DNA of 64,000 nt from Frigidibacter mobilis (GTDB lineage Bacteria; Pseudomonadota; Alphaproteobacteria; Rhodobacterales; Rhodobacteraceae). The notes under the pieces are model-generated. The model searched no databases. It was not told the origin of the DNA and worked only from the letters and a program-made list of their open reading frames with translations. The DNA is taken from assembly GCF_001620265.1 (NCBI RefSeq), contig NZ_CP012661.1, positions 2,604,001 through 2,668,000 of the forward strand, given 5' to 3'. Shown here in pieces: positions 18,962 to 28,936 of the stretch. The first letter of the stretch is position 1; every line of letters begins with the position of its first letter. Position numbers and translations under genes: made by a program.

Positions 18962-19306
18962 TCAGGCGTCCAGGAATACCAGCCCCAGATCTGCACCAAG
19001 CGCGCGCAGTGTCGTCGGCATCTTGTCGGCATCCATCAATGCTGCAGCCCCTGCCCCGACTTTCGGGTCCAGGCTTGCAGGCCAGGCATCGGCCAGCATT
19101 GACGCCAGCCTGCTACGGTCAACTTCCTTCAGGCATATCAGTACCGGCTCGTCCAGTGTCCATTCGGAAAAGCTGAACGCTGGCTCAAGCTCGCCCTCGG
19201 AATTGACGCAATAACATTTGCAGTGGGTACCATCGGGCTTGGAGATGCAGCCGCACCCCGCCACGCAACTGGTGGTGCACCCCGGTCCGGCTTCGCAGTC
19301 GCTCAT
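18962..19306 (-). CDS. Small protein with a cysteine-rich N-terminus, function unknown
   Basis: The 114-residue soluble protein has eight cysteines within residues 4-33 (C4, C10, C14, C18, C20, C29, C31, C33), including CxC pairs, and almost none later. The C-terminal part (SEWTLDEPVLICLKEVDRSR onward) looks like an ordinary globular domain. GAGGAGGATGG upstream is a strong ribosome site. No signal peptide is seen, so the cysteines probably bind metal or a cluster rather than form disulfides. No family is recognised. It lies between the L9 and tig terminators with its own transcription. Confidence 0.75.
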   Translation of the reverse strand: MSDCEAGPGCTTSCVAGCGCISKPDGTHCKCYCVNSEGELEPAFSFSEWTLDEPVLICLKEVDRSRLASMLADAWPASLDPKVGAGAAALMDADKMPTTLRALGADLGLVFLDA

Positions 19307-19413
19307 TATACCATCCTCCTCGATACCGGCGCGTCTCCTGCAGGGCCTAGCCTGCGCACATCCACCGACAGTCGCAATGATACAGGTCAACTGAGGTTGC
19401 TCTCCCGAGCGAC

Positions 19414-19443
19414 AAACAAAAGGCCGCCCCTTTCGGAGCGGCC
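19414..19443 (-). terminator. tig: Terminator of tig
   Basis: On the minus strand, AGGCCGCTCC pairs with GGGGCGGCCT across a GAAA loop and is followed by TTTGTTTG. Confidence 0.88.
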
Positions 19444-19476
19444 TCATGCAGTCTCAATGCCCGAAGGCCCGAACGA

Positions 19477-20811
19477 TCAGATCTCGTCCAGCGCCTCGAT
19501 GGCCTTTTGCAGGTCGTCCTTGCCGATCTCCTTGTCGGTGACCTTGGCCCCGGCAACGATGAAGTCCACGACCTTGTCTTCGAAGATCGGGGCGCGCAGC
19601 TGCTGCTGCACCTGGGCGTTCTTCTGCACGAATTCGAAGAACGCGCGCTCCTGCCCCGGATATTGCCGCGCCTGCGCCAGAACCGCCTGGGTCATCTCGG
19701 CATCGGTCACTTCGATCTTCTCTTTGCGACCGATCTCGGCCAGCAGCAGGCCAAGGCGCACGCGGCGCACGGCAAGCGCCTTGTGCTCGTCCGTCACCTC
19801 GACATGGCCGTGGTTGTGGTCATGCACTTCGGGGTTCTCTTCGTGCCAGAGCTGGTGGGCGATCTGGCCGGCTTCGGCCTCGACCAGCGCTTCGGGCAGA
19901 TCGAAGGTCACGAGGCCATCGAGCTGGTCCAGCAGCGCGCGTTTCAGCACGGCACGGGCAGCGCCCTTGTATTCCGACTCCAGCCGCTCGCTGATCTGGG
20001 CCTTCAGTGCGTCCAGATCGTCGGCGCCGAATTTCTTGGCCAGCTCGTCATTGATCTCGGCGGCTTTCGGCGCCTTGACCTCCTTGATCTTGCATTCGAA
20101 CACGGCGTCCTTGCCGGCCAGATGCGCCGCGCCATATTCGGCGGGGAAGGTCACGGTCACGTTCTTCTCGTCGCCGGCCTTCACGCCGACCAACTGCTCT
20201 TCAAAGCCCGGGATGAACGAGCCGGAGCCCAGAACCAGCGGGTAGTCTTCCGCGGCGCCGCCCTCGAAGGCCTCGCCATCGACCTTGCCGAGGAAGTCGA
20301 TCACCACCTGATCGCCATCCTGCGACGCAGCGGTCTTCTTGCGCGGCTCGAAATCCTGCGAGGATTTGGCAAGGTTTTCCAGCGCTTCGGTCACCGAGGC
20401 CTCATCGGCCTTCACCACCAGACGCTCCAGCGTCACCGCCGAGGCATCCAGCTCCGGGATCTCGGGCAGCGCGTCATAGCTCATGGAGACGGTGACATCG
20501 TCACCCTCTTTCCAGGTCTCGCCGTCCTGCATCTCGACCTTGGGCTGCATCGCCGGGCGGTCGCCGGTGGCCTCGAAATGGTCCTTCATGGCGCCGTCGA
20601 TGGCATCCTGCATGGCCTCGCCCATCAGACGCTGCCCATACTGCTTGCGCAGCAGTGCCATCGGCACCTTGCCTTTGCGAAAGCCCTTCATCTCGATCTC
20701 GGGCTGTGCCTCGACGAGTTTCTCGGTGACTTTCGTTTCCAGCTCGGCGGCAGTGAGCGTGATGGTGTAGCCGCGCTTGAGGCCGTCTTTCAGGGTCTCG
20801 GTGACCTGCAT
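19477..20811 (-). CDS. tig: Trigger factor, ribosome-bound peptidyl-prolyl isomerase
   Basis: The 444-residue chaperone has the N-terminal ribosome-binding domain with the GFRKGKVP signature, a FKBP-type PPIase domain (about 150-245: [28 protein letters not shown]) and a C-terminal helical cradle. A short His/Asn-rich insertion ([11 protein letters not shown]) lies in the C-terminal domain. ATG at 20811 is chosen because AAGGA precedes it; an upstream in-frame ATG at 20865 falls in tRNA-Leu. It folds nascent chains at the exit tunnel. Confidence 0.97.
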   Translation of the reverse strand: MQVTETLKDGLKRGYTITLTAAELETKVTEKLVEAQPEIEMKGFRKGKVPMALLRKQYGQRLMGEAMQDAIDGAMKDHFEATGDRPAMQPKVEMQDGETWKEGDDVTVSMSYDALPEIPELDASAVTLERLVVKADEASVTEALENLAKSSQDFEPRKKTAASQDGDQVVIDFLGKVDGEAFEGGAAEDYPLVLGSGSFIPGFEEQLVGVKAGDEKNVTVTFPAEYGAAHLAGKDAVFECKIKEVKAPKAAEINDELAKKFGADDLDALKAQISERLESEYKGAARAVLKRALLDQLDGLVTFDLPEALVEAEAGQIAHQLWHEENPEVHDHNHGHVEVTDEHKALAVRRVRLGLLLAEIGRKEKIEVTDAEMTQAVLAQARQYPGQERAFFEFVQKNAQVQQQLRAPIFEDKVVDFIVAGAKVTDKEIGKDDLQKAIEALDEI

Positions 20812-20835
20812 TCTTATCCGTCCTTCTTTCAACAC

Positions 20836-20920
20836 TGGTGCGGGTGGAGGGACTTGAACCCCCACGCCTTGCGGCGCCAGAACCTAAATCTGGTGCGTCT
20901 ACCAGTTTCGCCACACCCGC
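20836..20920 (-). tRNA. tRNA-Leu (TAG)
   Basis: This 85-base class II tRNA starts GCGGGTGTGGCGAAACTGG. Anticodon stem CCAGA/TCTGG encloses loop TTTAGGT, giving anticodon TAG. There is a long variable arm, T loop GGTTCAAGTCC and an encoded CCA. It lies just upstream of tig on the same strand. Confidence 0.97.
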
Positions 20921-21103
20921 AATACCGAAGGAGCGGCCCTGCGTCAGACCGCTCCCAAATCCGCGCCCTTCTAGCAACTCCGCCCCGCCGATGCGAGCAC
21001 AAAAAGCGGCACCGCTGCGGTCATCAAATTGCTCGCGCGAAACGGGTTCTTCACCTATTCTGCCCCAAAAAGACCAAGGCAGAGCAAAGACAGGATCAGG
21101 CCC

Positions 21104-21603
21104 ATGACCGACAGGGATCAGGGGCACGCCAACGGCAGACGAGCCGGAGCGGGCCTTCGTGCCATCGACGGACAGTTCAGTGCATGTCTGGCAGGTGGCA
21201 CACGGGTGCTGACGCTGGAAGGCGCGCTGCCGGTGGACTATCTCTCGCCGGGCGACCGGGTCGTCACCAGGGGCGGCGCGCGGGTGCTGTGCCGGATTCG
21301 CGCCGGGCGGATGACCGGCCAGATGGTGCGGCTGCGCGCCGGGGTTCTGGGCGAGGGCCGGCCCGAGCGAGCGCTGCTGCTGGCGCCGGGCACCGGGTGC
21401 TGATCCGTGACTGGCGGGCGCTGGCGCTCTATGGCGCGAGGCAGGCTGTGGTGCCGGTGCGGCGGCTGATCGACGGCGAGTTCATCGCGGCTGTCCGCGT
21501 GCAGGACCTGCCGGTCTATGCGCTGGAGTTCGACACCCCGCAGGTGATCTACGCCGAGGGCCTCGAGATCGAGGCGTTGCCGGAACTGGTGGCGGCGCGT
21601 TAG
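21104..21603 (+). pseudogene. Hint-domain protein, interrupted by a one-base frameshift
   Basis: The first frame gives FSACLAGGTRVLTLEGALPVDYLSPGDRVVTR, the Hedgehog/intein (Hint_2) fold with the catalytic-position cysteine, then stops at 21403. The next frame continues at once with HRVLIRDWRALALYG and ends YALEFDTPQVIYAEGLEIEA at 21603. Restoring a C in GGGCACCGGG (about 21388-21391) joins them into about 166 residues. Stand-alone Hint proteins of this kind are common in Rhodobacterales; their role is unclear. The stop overlaps the convergent nnrD stop by four bases. Confidence 0.8.
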
Positions 21604-22471
21604 GTCAGGGACCGCAGCACGGCGGTAAGCTGTTCGGGCAGGTCTTCTGCAATCAGGCCGGGGCCAAAGCTGCGCGCCGCCTCGACATGCAGCCAGGCGG
21701 CAGCGCTGGCGGCGCTGAACGGCTCCAGCCCGCGCGCCAGCAGGCCGGTTATGAAACCGGCCAACACATCCCCTGCCCCGGCCGTGGCGAGCCAGGGCGC
21801 GGCGCGGTCGTAGACGGCGGCGCTGATCGCGGCGCGGCCCGAGGGGGCGGCGATCACGGTATCGGGCCCTTGAGCAGGACGGTGCAGCCTGCGCGGGCGG
21901 CGGCCTCGCGGGTGGCATCCACCTTTGAATAGGCCGGGCCGGTGGTGGCAGGGGCGGCAAGCCGTTCCGCGATGTCCGGGAACAGCCGCGCGAACTCGCC
22001 GGCATGGGGGGTGAGCACGCAGCTGGCGTGGAGCAGGGCGAACAACTCGGGGTCGCCCGCCAAGGCAGTCAGCGCGTCTGCATCCAGCAGCGTTGCGCGC
22101 CTGGCGCGCAGCGCCACCGGCACCAGCTCCCGCGCCCGCTCCACCCCAGCCCGGGCCAAGGCAGAGCGCGTTGATACGGCTATCCTCCAGCAGCGCCTCC
22201 AAAGCTTCCGCTTCGGTCTCCCCCGCAGCGGGCGCAGCATGATCGCGTCGAGCCGGGCGGCGTTCTCGATCAGCGCCGAGGCTGGGCAGGCGACGGTGAC
22301 CAGCCCCGCCCCGATCCGCAATGCGCCGCGGGCGGCAAGGCGGGCGGCGCCCCCGCGACCGACGCCGCCGGAGAGGATGAGGGCGTGGCCGTGGCGGTAT
22401 TTGTGGCCGCTGCGCTTGGCGAGGCCCGCGGGCGGGCCGATGAGGTCGCAAACGTCGATGTCTCTACTCAT
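21600..22471 (-). pseudogene. nnrD: ADP-dependent (S)-NAD(P)H-hydrate dehydratase domain, several frameshifts
   Basis: The protein sense is clear but hops between two frames: [19 protein letters not shown], then [20 protein letters not shown], then [12 protein letters not shown] through [16 protein letters not shown] to TVLLKGP, then DTVIAAPSG through [20 protein letters not shown]. Four missing G/C bases account for this (near 22224, two near 22144-22152, and 21864-21866). It repairs hydrated NAD(P)H. ATG at 22471 overlaps the nnrE end by eight bases. In relatives nnrE and nnrD are usually one fused protein, so the break between them may also be artificial. Confidence 0.82.
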
Positions 22472-23201
22472 CGCGTTCAACCTGCTTCTCCCTGGCAGCA
22501 GCACCGGGTGCGGGAAGACCAATGTCGCAGACCACAAGTTTCTGGCAGAACTCCGGCCCATCGGCGAGGTAGTGGCCAAGCTTCGGGCGGTGGAAGGTGA
22601 CGGTCAGGTCGCAATAAAGGGCCCGGTCCGGATCGCCGTCGGAGCAGGCCCTGCCGGTCTCCGCGCTTAGGCCGCTTGGAATGTCTACAGCCACGATCCA
22701 GCCACTCCGTGGCTGCTCGCGATCATTCAGCGCAAATGCCACCTCCATCACCTCGTCGGGCAGCGGGCGGGTCAACCCGATGCCGAACAGCGCATCCACC
22801 ACAAGGTCGGTATCGGGATAATCTGCGTCGAAGCTTGGGAAGCTGAAGCGGGCCACAGCCGAGGGCCAATCGCCCACCGCCCCCACCTCGCACCACCGCT
22901 CATAATTCACCCGCGCATCCGGCGGCAGCCGCTCCGGGTTCCCGTAGAGGAACACCTCCACCTCCCAGCCCCAGCCCTTCAGCAGACGCGCCACCACGAA
23001 CCCGTCACCGCCATTGTTGCCGGGCCCGCAGAGCACGACAGCGCGGTGCGGAGCGGCCGCCAGCGCCGGCCATTCGGCGAACACCGCTTCCACCACGCCC
23101 TGCCCCGCCCGCTCCATCAGGTCCAGCCCGGTGATGCCGCCAGAGGCGATGGCTGCGGCTTCGATGGCGCGCATTTGGGCAGATGTGAGGATCTCGGTCA
23201 T
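22464..23201 (-). CDS. nnrE: NAD(P)H-hydrate epimerase domain
   Basis: The 245-residue YjeF_N domain protein has MRAIEAAAIASGGITGLDLM, the nucleotide-binding VVLCGPGNNGGDGFVVARLL, the DALFGIGLTRPL motif and VAVDIPSGLSAETG. It interconverts R and S forms of hydrated NAD(P)H for the dehydratase encoded next. GGGGTGA sits six bases ahead of the ATG at 23201. It may be the N-terminal half of a bifunctional protein (see nnrD). Confidence 0.9.
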   Translation of the reverse strand: MTEILTSAQMRAIEAAAIASGGITGLDLMERAGQGVVEAVFAEWPALAAAPHRAVVLCGPGNNGGDGFVVARLLKGWGWEVEVFLYGNPERLPPDARVNYERWCEVGAVGDWPSAVARFSFPSFDADYPDTDLVVDALFGIGLTRPLPDEVMEVAFALNDREQPRSGWIVAVDIPSGLSAETGRACSDGDPDRALYCDLTVTFHRPKLGHYLADGPEFCQKLVVCDIGLPAPGAAAREKQVERDE

Positions 23202-23339
23202 GGTTTCACCCCAATTTTTTATAAACCGCCCAGATTGCAAACAGACTGCACAAATTTTAATCTTGTCCCAGGGATTCCCAAGACGGGGCCGCAGGTGTCC
23301 AGCCTAGCCAATTGTGGCGGTGCTATGAAAGTGGTCTGA

Positions 23340-23717
<378 letters not shown>

Positions 23718-23783
23718 CGACTTCGCGGGCCGCACCGGCAAGCGGCGGCCCCCAGTGCTCAATCGTAAAGGGAAGAAGGTCAC

Positions 23784-25190
23784 ATGAGCATCAAAGACGC
23801 CCTCCAGCTGATGAAGGATGAGGAGGTCGAATATGTCGACATCCGCTTCACCGATCCGCGTGGAAAACTTCAGCACGTGACCCTGGTCGCGGATCTGGTC
23901 GACGAAGACTTCTTCGACGAAGGCTTCATGTTCGACGGCTCCTCGATCGCCGGCTGGAAATCCATCGATCAGTCCGACATGAAGCTGATCCTGGACCCGG
24001 AATCGGTCTATATCGACCCGTTCTATGCCGAAAAGACCATGTGCGTGCATTGCACCGTGGCCGAACCCGACACCAACGAGCCCTACAGCCGTGACCCGCG
24101 CGGCACCGCGATCAAGGCCGAGGCCTACCTGAAATCCTCGGGGATCGGCGACGCGTTCTACTGCGGGCCGGAAGCCGAATTCTTCGTCTTCGACGATGTG
24201 CGCTACAGCGTGAAGATGAACAAGGTCTCGTTCGAGGTCGATGCCGTCGATGGCGCCTGGAACACCGACACCCAGTACGAAATGGGCAACATGGGCCACC
24301 GCCCCGGCATCAAGGGCGGCTACTTCCCGGTGAACCCGGTCGACCCGGCGCAGGACCTGCGCGGCGAGATGCTGAGCACCATGAAGCGCATGGGCATGAA
24401 GGTCGACAAGCACCACCACGAGGTTGCGTCGAACCAGCACGAACTCGGGCTGATCTTCGGCACGCTGACCAAGCAGGCCGACGAGCTGCAGAAGTACAAG
24501 TACGTCATCCACAACGTCGCCCATGCCTATGGCAAGTCGGTCACGTTCATGCCCAAGCCCATGAAGGGCGACAACGGCACCGGGATGCACGTCAACATGT
24601 CGATCTGGAAGGACGGCAAGCCGCTCTTCGCGGGCGACAAGTACGCGGATCTGTCGCAAGAAGCCCTGTGGTTCATCGGCGGCATCCTGACCCATGCCAA
24701 GGCGCTGAACGCGATCACCAACCCGTCCACCAACAGCTACAAGCGCCTGATCCCGGGCTTTGAAGCCCCGGTGCTGCGCGCCTATTCGGCCCGCAACCGC
24801 TCTGGCTGCGTCCGTATTCCGTGGACGGAATCGCCGAAAGCCAAGCGCGTGGAAGCCCGCTTCCCCGATCCGTCGGCGAACCCCTACCTGTGCTTTGCCG
24901 CGCTGCTGATGGCCGGCCTCGACGGGATCAAGAACAAGATCGACCCGGGCCCGGCCTCGGACAAGGACCTCTACGACCTGCCGCCGGAAGAACTGGCGGA
25001 AATCCCGACCGTCTGCGGCTCGCTGCGCGAGGCCCTGGACGAGTTGGAGAAGGATCACGAGTTCCTGCTGGCCGGCGACGTGTTCACCAAGGACCAACTC
25101 GACGGCTACATGGCGCTGAAGTGGGAAGAGGTCTACGCCTACGAGCACACGCCGCACCCGATCGAGTACATGATGTACTATTCCTGCTGA
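23784..25190 (+). CDS. glnA: Glutamine synthetase type I
   Basis: The 468-residue GSI-beta enzyme ligates ammonia to glutamate using ATP. Visible features are [11 protein letters not shown], the ATP-binding region [16 protein letters not shown], the RIPW motif following SGCV, and the adenylylation site KDLYDLP with Tyr at exactly residue 397, so activity is controlled by GlnE. AAGGGAAGAAGG gives a good ribosome site. It is co-transcribed with glnB and closed by a terminator. Confidence 0.98.
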   Translation: MSIKDALQLMKDEEVEYVDIRFTDPRGKLQHVTLVADLVDEDFFDEGFMFDGSSIAGWKSIDQSDMKLILDPESVYIDPFYAEKTMCVHCTVAEPDTNEPYSRDPRGTAIKAEAYLKSSGIGDAFYCGPEAEFFVFDDVRYSVKMNKVSFEVDAVDGAWNTDTQYEMGNMGHRPGIKGGYFPVNPVDPAQDLRGEMLSTMKRMGMKVDKHHHEVASNQHELGLIFGTLTKQADELQKYKYVIHNVAHAYGKSVTFMPKPMKGDNGTGMHVNMSIWKDGKPLFAGDKYADLSQEALWFIGGILTHAKALNAITNPSTNSYKRLIPGFEAPVLRAYSARNRSGCVRIPWTESPKAKRVEARFPDPSANPYLCFAALLMAGLDGIKNKIDPGPASDKDLYDLPPEELAEIPTVCGSLREALDELEKDHEFLLAGDVFTKDQLDGYMALKWEEVYAYEHTPHPIEYMMYYSC

Positions 25191-25210
25191 TATCGGGAAC
25201 AATGCCAGGA

Positions 25211-25236
25211 AAGGGCGCCTTCGGGCGCCCTTTTCG
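25211..25236 (+). terminator. Terminator of glnBA
   Basis: The stem AAGGGCGCC with GGGCGCCCTT around TTC is followed by TTTTC, 20 bases after the glnA stop. Confidence 0.88.
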
Positions 25237-25376
25237 ATTCCGTGGACATTGCCGGGCAAGCGCAGCAGCCGTCGCCGGAACGCGGGTGCAGTGTTCTCGA
25301 ATTCGCCTCAATCCGATCCAATTCGCGGCATATTCGATTCGTAGTCTACGATTGCACCAAAGAGGAGAGTCCGGCG

Positions 25377-26264
25377 ATGCACCTTGCCTCAGCAACGACC
25401 GTAGCTACCCTGTTGTATAGAGAAACAATGCTGAACGAGTTCGAAGACCTCATCGAGCAATTCGACGAGGCATTCCGAAGCAGGCCACGCGCAAGCTATC
25501 TCTATGGCCGTCCCTATGATGATTTCGCCACTTTCCAGATCGACGGCGCCCGCGTCGCGCTTGCCTATTGCGACCAGCCGACCGAGAGCGCCGGCGCAGG
25601 CTACAGCGCCGGCCTGGTGCTGGCAGTCAGCTTTGGCGTGAACGAAGGCCAGCCGCTGGTCCTGGCCAGGCGGCGCGAGGCGCTGTGCCGGTCGATCACG
25701 GGCAAGATTGCCGCCCGCTATCCGGCTGACCTGACGCTGTGGAGCGAGGCCGGCGGCGAGTTCGGGCCCGACGAGTTCGACGGGATTGTGCGCGACATCT
25801 GCCGGGTGCAGATGGATCCGCCGACTTCCGATGCCATGCCGGATTCGGGGCCGGATGTGGGGGCGGAGGTGCAGATGCCAACGGGGCAGCCCCCGGCAGC
25901 GCGGTTGACAGAGGGCCGGGCCAAGGCAAAGCGGCACCCTTCGGCCTTGCCCCAAGCTTTCGCCAATTCGCAGCCCGATCTGCCGCATCCGATGGTGTCC
26001 GAGGCGGCGCGGATCCGCGAGGCGCTGTATGCCGATGATGCCCAGGATCCGGCGGCCAAGGCGCCGCTGGTGCAGCGGCTGACGCTCTATTCGATGAACC
26101 TGACACTCATCATCGTGGTGGCGCCGGTCGGCGCGGCGCTGCTGACCTACAACGCGCTCGGACGCGAGGACATGAAGCTGACCGCGCGAGCCATGTCGCT
26201 GACCGGTATTGCGGTCGCCTTCTCGCAGACCCCGCTGGGCGCGGCGCTGGCGGCGATGATCTGA
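25377..26264 (+). CDS. Hypothetical protein with C-terminal membrane segments
   Basis: The 295-residue protein is not assigned to a family. Residues 1-150 look soluble (LIEQFDEAFRSRPRASYLYG, acidic and Ala-rich). Residues 160-215 are a low-complexity Pro/Ala linker. The last 75 residues hold two hydrophobic stretches (LTLIIVVAPVGAALLTYNAL and LTGIAVAFSQTPLGAALAAM), so it is probably a tail-anchored or inner-membrane protein. AAGAGGAGAG precedes the ATG. An AT-richer upstream region suggests its own promoter, separate from glnA. Confidence 0.72.
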   Translation: MHLASATTVATLLYRETMLNEFEDLIEQFDEAFRSRPRASYLYGRPYDDFATFQIDGARVALAYCDQPTESAGAGYSAGLVLAVSFGVNEGQPLVLARRREALCRSITGKIAARYPADLTLWSEAGGEFGPDEFDGIVRDICRVQMDPPTSDAMPDSGPDVGAEVQMPTGQPPAARLTEGRAKAKRHPSALPQAFANSQPDLPHPMVSEAARIREALYADDAQDPAAKAPLVQRLTLYSMNLTLIIVVAPVGAALLTYNALGREDMKLTARAMSLTGIAVAFSQTPLGAALAAMI

Positions 26265-26273
26265 GGCAGGAAT

Positions 26274-27062
26274 TCAGGCGGCGTGGCGGATCGGGAACTC
26301 GCGCAGCAGCGTCGCCTGTTCCTCGGTCAGTGCCTCGGGGCGCAACACATAGGTGTGGATCGAGAACAGCACCGCCCGGCTCTGCGGCAGCCGCAGCAGG
26401 CATTGCCGCTCCACCCGCAGGAAGGGCAGATCGCCGGTGATCGCCCGGCCCATCGCCTCGGTCCGCGGGTTGTGCAGCGGCGCATCGGAGTGGTGCGCGG
26501 TGCCGCGCATCAGCGGGCGACCCGGCTGCACCCCGTCCAGCAGCCGCTGCACCCGCTTTGCCACATCCTCGGTATAGATCGCCACCGGCACATGGATGCG
26601 GCCCATCGGCTGGCCGAACTTCTCGGCCAGCGTCCAGCCTGCGGGGAAGCACAGCACCGCGGCGGCCAGCACATGCTCTCCGGCATCGCCGGGCAGCATC
26701 AGGCACAGATCCTCCTGCACCAGCCGCCCCAGCGTCAGCAGCGGCTGGCCGGGGTCCAGCGGCACCGTGACCGCGTCGGGGCGCAGGGCAGTGTCGGCGG
26801 TCAGCACGAAGCCGAGCCCCGGCAGCAGCGGCATCACCATCGCGTAAAGCTCATCCGCCGCGGGGCGCGCGGCCTCGGTCAGCGCATGGACGGCAGCGGG
26901 GCGCTCGGCGATCAGCCCGTCGCGCAGCGCCATCTGCCCGGCATAGGCATCGTCGATGTCGAGCCAGTCGGCCATGTCGAGCGGCAGGATCCCCGGCAGC
27001 CGCCGCGTACGCGGATCGGCCCAGGGGGCGAAGGGAAGACGGGATTGCAGGACGGTGCTCAT
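26274..27062 (-). CDS. Heme-dependent oxidative N-demethylase-like protein (DUF3445)
   Basis: The 262-residue protein matches DUF3445, the heme-binding alpha subunit family of oxidative N-demethylases (HODM) that turn dimethylamine-type substrates into monomethyl compounds plus formaldehyde. Typical segments are WLDIDDAYAGQMALRDGLIA, LVQEDLCLMLPG, CFPAGWTLAEKFGQPMGRIH and RVERQCLLRLPQSRAVLFSI. The other HODM subunits are not nearby, so this is a solo copy. The ribosome site is weak. Substrate unknown. Confidence 0.82.
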   Translation of the reverse strand: MSTVLQSRLPFAPWADPRTRRLPGILPLDMADWLDIDDAYAGQMALRDGLIAERPAAVHALTEAARPAADELYAMVMPLLPGLGFVLTADTALRPDAVTVPLDPGQPLLTLGRLVQEDLCLMLPGDAGEHVLAAAVLCFPAGWTLAEKFGQPMGRIHVPVAIYTEDVAKRVQRLLDGVQPGRPLMRGTAHHSDAPLHNPRTEAMGRAITGDLPFLRVERQCLLRLPQSRAVLFSIHTYVLRPEALTEEQATLLREFPIRHAA

Positions 27063-27167
27063 GCCGCCAGCCTAGCGCCGCGGCGCAGCGCGGGAAAGCC
27101 GGGCAGCGACAGCGCCCCGCCAGTTTGCGGCAACCTGTTTGCGACAACCTGCTTGCGGCGCGCCTGC

Positions 27168-27228
27168 CCCGGCCGGCGGGGGCTTTGCGCCCCCGCACCC
27201 CCGCAGGATATTTCCGCCAGCAAGAAGG
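27168..27228 (+). repeat. Dispersed hairpin repeat, copy 2
   Basis: The hairpin GCGGGGGC/GCCCCCGC-type stem near 27175-27198 is followed by the core GGATATTTCCGCCAGCAAG-AAG (27206-27227). It sits between the divergent DUF3445 gene and purB. See 15017, 48010 and 58391. Confidence 0.75.
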
Positions 27229-27303
27229 AGCGGCACGCGACCTTGCGGCAAAGGCCGCTTTGGTAGTAACAGGCGCGCGACCCCTGACCCAGAAGGACAC
27301 CCG

Positions 27304-28611
27304 ATGATCCCGCGCTATTCCCGCCCCGAAATGGTCGCCATCTGGTCGCCCGAGACCAAGTTCCGCATCTGGTTCGAGATCGAGGCCCATGCCTGCGACG
27401 CGCAGGCCGCGCTTGGCGTGATCCCCAAGGCCAATGCCGAGGCGGTGTGGAAGGCGAAGGACGTGACCTTCGACGTGGCGCGCATCGACGAGATCGAGGC
27501 GGTGACCAAGCATGACGTGATCGCCTTCCTGACGCATCTCGCAGAGCATATCGGCGCCGAGGATGCGCGCTTCGTGCATCAGGGCATGACCTCGTCGGAC
27601 GTGCTCGATACCACGCTTAACCTGCAGCTGGTGCGCGCGGCGGACCTGCTGCTGGCGGATATGGACCGGGTGCTGGCGGCGCTGAAGGCCCGCGCGATGG
27701 AGCACAAGGACACGGTGCGCATCGGGCGCAGCCACGGCATCCATGCCGAGCCGACGACGATGGGCCTGACCTTCGCGCGCTTCTATGCGGAAATGGCCCG
27801 CGGCAAGGCCCGGCTGCAGGCGGCGCGGGCCGAGGTGGCGACGGGGGCGATTTCGGGCGCCGTTGGCACCTTTGCCAATATCGACCCGGCGGTCGAGGAG
27901 CATGTGTGCAAGATGCTGGGCCTGGTGCCCGAGCCGATCAGCACCCAGGTGATCCCGCGCGACCGCCACGCGATGTTCTTCGCCACCCTCGGGGTAATCG
28001 CCTCCAGCATCGAGAACATCGCCATCGAGATCCGCCACATGCAACGCACCGAGGTGCTGGAGGCCGAGGAATTCTTCAGCCCCGGCCAGAAGGGATCTTC
28101 CGCGATGCCGCACAAGCGCAACCCGGTGCTGAGCGAGAACCTGACAGGGCTTGCGCGGCTGGTGCGGATGTCGGTGGTGCCGGCGCTGGAGAATGTGGCA
28201 CTGTGGCATGAGCGCGACATCAGCCATTCCTCGGTGGAGCGCGCCATCGGGCCCGATACCACCATCACCCTCGATTTCGCGCTGAACCGGCTGGCCGGGC
28301 TGGTCGAGAAGCTGGTGATCTATCCCGAGACGATGCTGGCCAACATGAACAAGTTCAAGGGCCTGGTCATGAGCCAGCGGGTGCTGCTGGCGCTGACCCA
28401 GGCCGGCGTGTCGCGCGAGGACAGCTATCGCCTCGTGCAGCGCAATGCGATGAAGGTCTGGGAGAGGGGCGCGGATTTCAAGACCGAGCTGCTGGCAGAC
28501 CCGGAGGTGACCGCGGCGCTGAGCGCGGCCGAGATCGAGGAGAAGTTCGACCTTGGCTATCACACCAAGCATGTCGACACGATCTTTGCGCGGGTGTTCG
28601 GCGCAGCCTAG
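27304..28611 (+). CDS. purB: Adenylosuccinate lyase
   Basis: The 435-residue fumarase/aspartase-superfamily enzyme acts twice in purine synthesis, on SAICAR and on adenylosuccinate. Visible sites are FVHQGMTSSDVLDTTLNLQL, GRSHGIHAEPTTMG and the flexible signature loop GSSAMPHKRNPVLSENLTG. Length and N-terminus (MIPRYSRPEMVAIWS) are standard for the family. It is followed by a small secreted-protein gene. Confidence 0.97.
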   Translation: MIPRYSRPEMVAIWSPETKFRIWFEIEAHACDAQAALGVIPKANAEAVWKAKDVTFDVARIDEIEAVTKHDVIAFLTHLAEHIGAEDARFVHQGMTSSDVLDTTLNLQLVRAADLLLADMDRVLAALKARAMEHKDTVRIGRSHGIHAEPTTMGLTFARFYAEMARGKARLQAARAEVATGAISGAVGTFANIDPAVEEHVCKMLGLVPEPISTQVIPRDRHAMFFATLGVIASSIENIAIEIRHMQRTEVLEAEEFFSPGQKGSSAMPHKRNPVLSENLTGLARLVRMSVVPALENVALWHERDISHSSVERAIGPDTTITLDFALNRLAGLVEKLVIYPETMLANMNKFKGLVMSQRVLLALTQAGVSREDSYRLVQRNAMKVWERGADFKTELLADPEVTAALSAAEIEEKFDLGYHTKHVDTIFARVFGAA

Positions 28612-28698
28612 GGCGGGCGCCGTCACGGCACTGTGATTTTGCCGGACGGGGCCAGGCATGGTCCCATCGGGCATGGACCGAACAGAGGAGGTTTCCCG

Positions 28699-28860
28699 AT
28701 GACCACCCGTGCCGTGACCACCCCCCTTGCCGCGCTGTGCCTGTCCTTGCTGCCGATGGCGGCCTCGGCCAAATGCGGCCATGACGAGGCCCGCCTGAGC
28801 TGCGCCCAGGGCACCGTCTGGGACGAAGCCGCCAAGGCCTGCGTCACCACCACCAGCTGA
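28699..28860 (+). CDS. Small secreted cysteine-containing protein (chitin-binding module-like)
   Basis: The 53-residue product has a signal peptide (about 1-25, ending AASA) and a mature peptide KCGHDEARLSCAQGTVWDEA followed by KACV. The three cysteines and the C-x-x-G-x-x-W-D-x-x-x-x-x-C spacing resemble one CBM14/peritrophin-like unit. ACAGAGGAGG precedes the ATG. Similar tiny genes follow purB in related genomes. Function unknown; the carbohydrate-binding idea rests only on spacing. Confidence 0.7.
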   Translation: MTTRAVTTPLAALCLSLLPMAASAKCGHDEARLSCAQGTVWDEAAKACVTTTS

Positions 28861-28936
28861 CGCTGTGCGGGTAACGCGGCCTTAAGGCGCTGGCCTCAAG
28901 ACTGCACGCGACGACAGGGGTTGCAGGAGGTTCTGA

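Noticed and set aside
21104..21603. Intein inserted in a host gene
   Set aside because: The Hint domain stands alone with no flanking extein homology; stand-alone Hint proteins are usual in this group.
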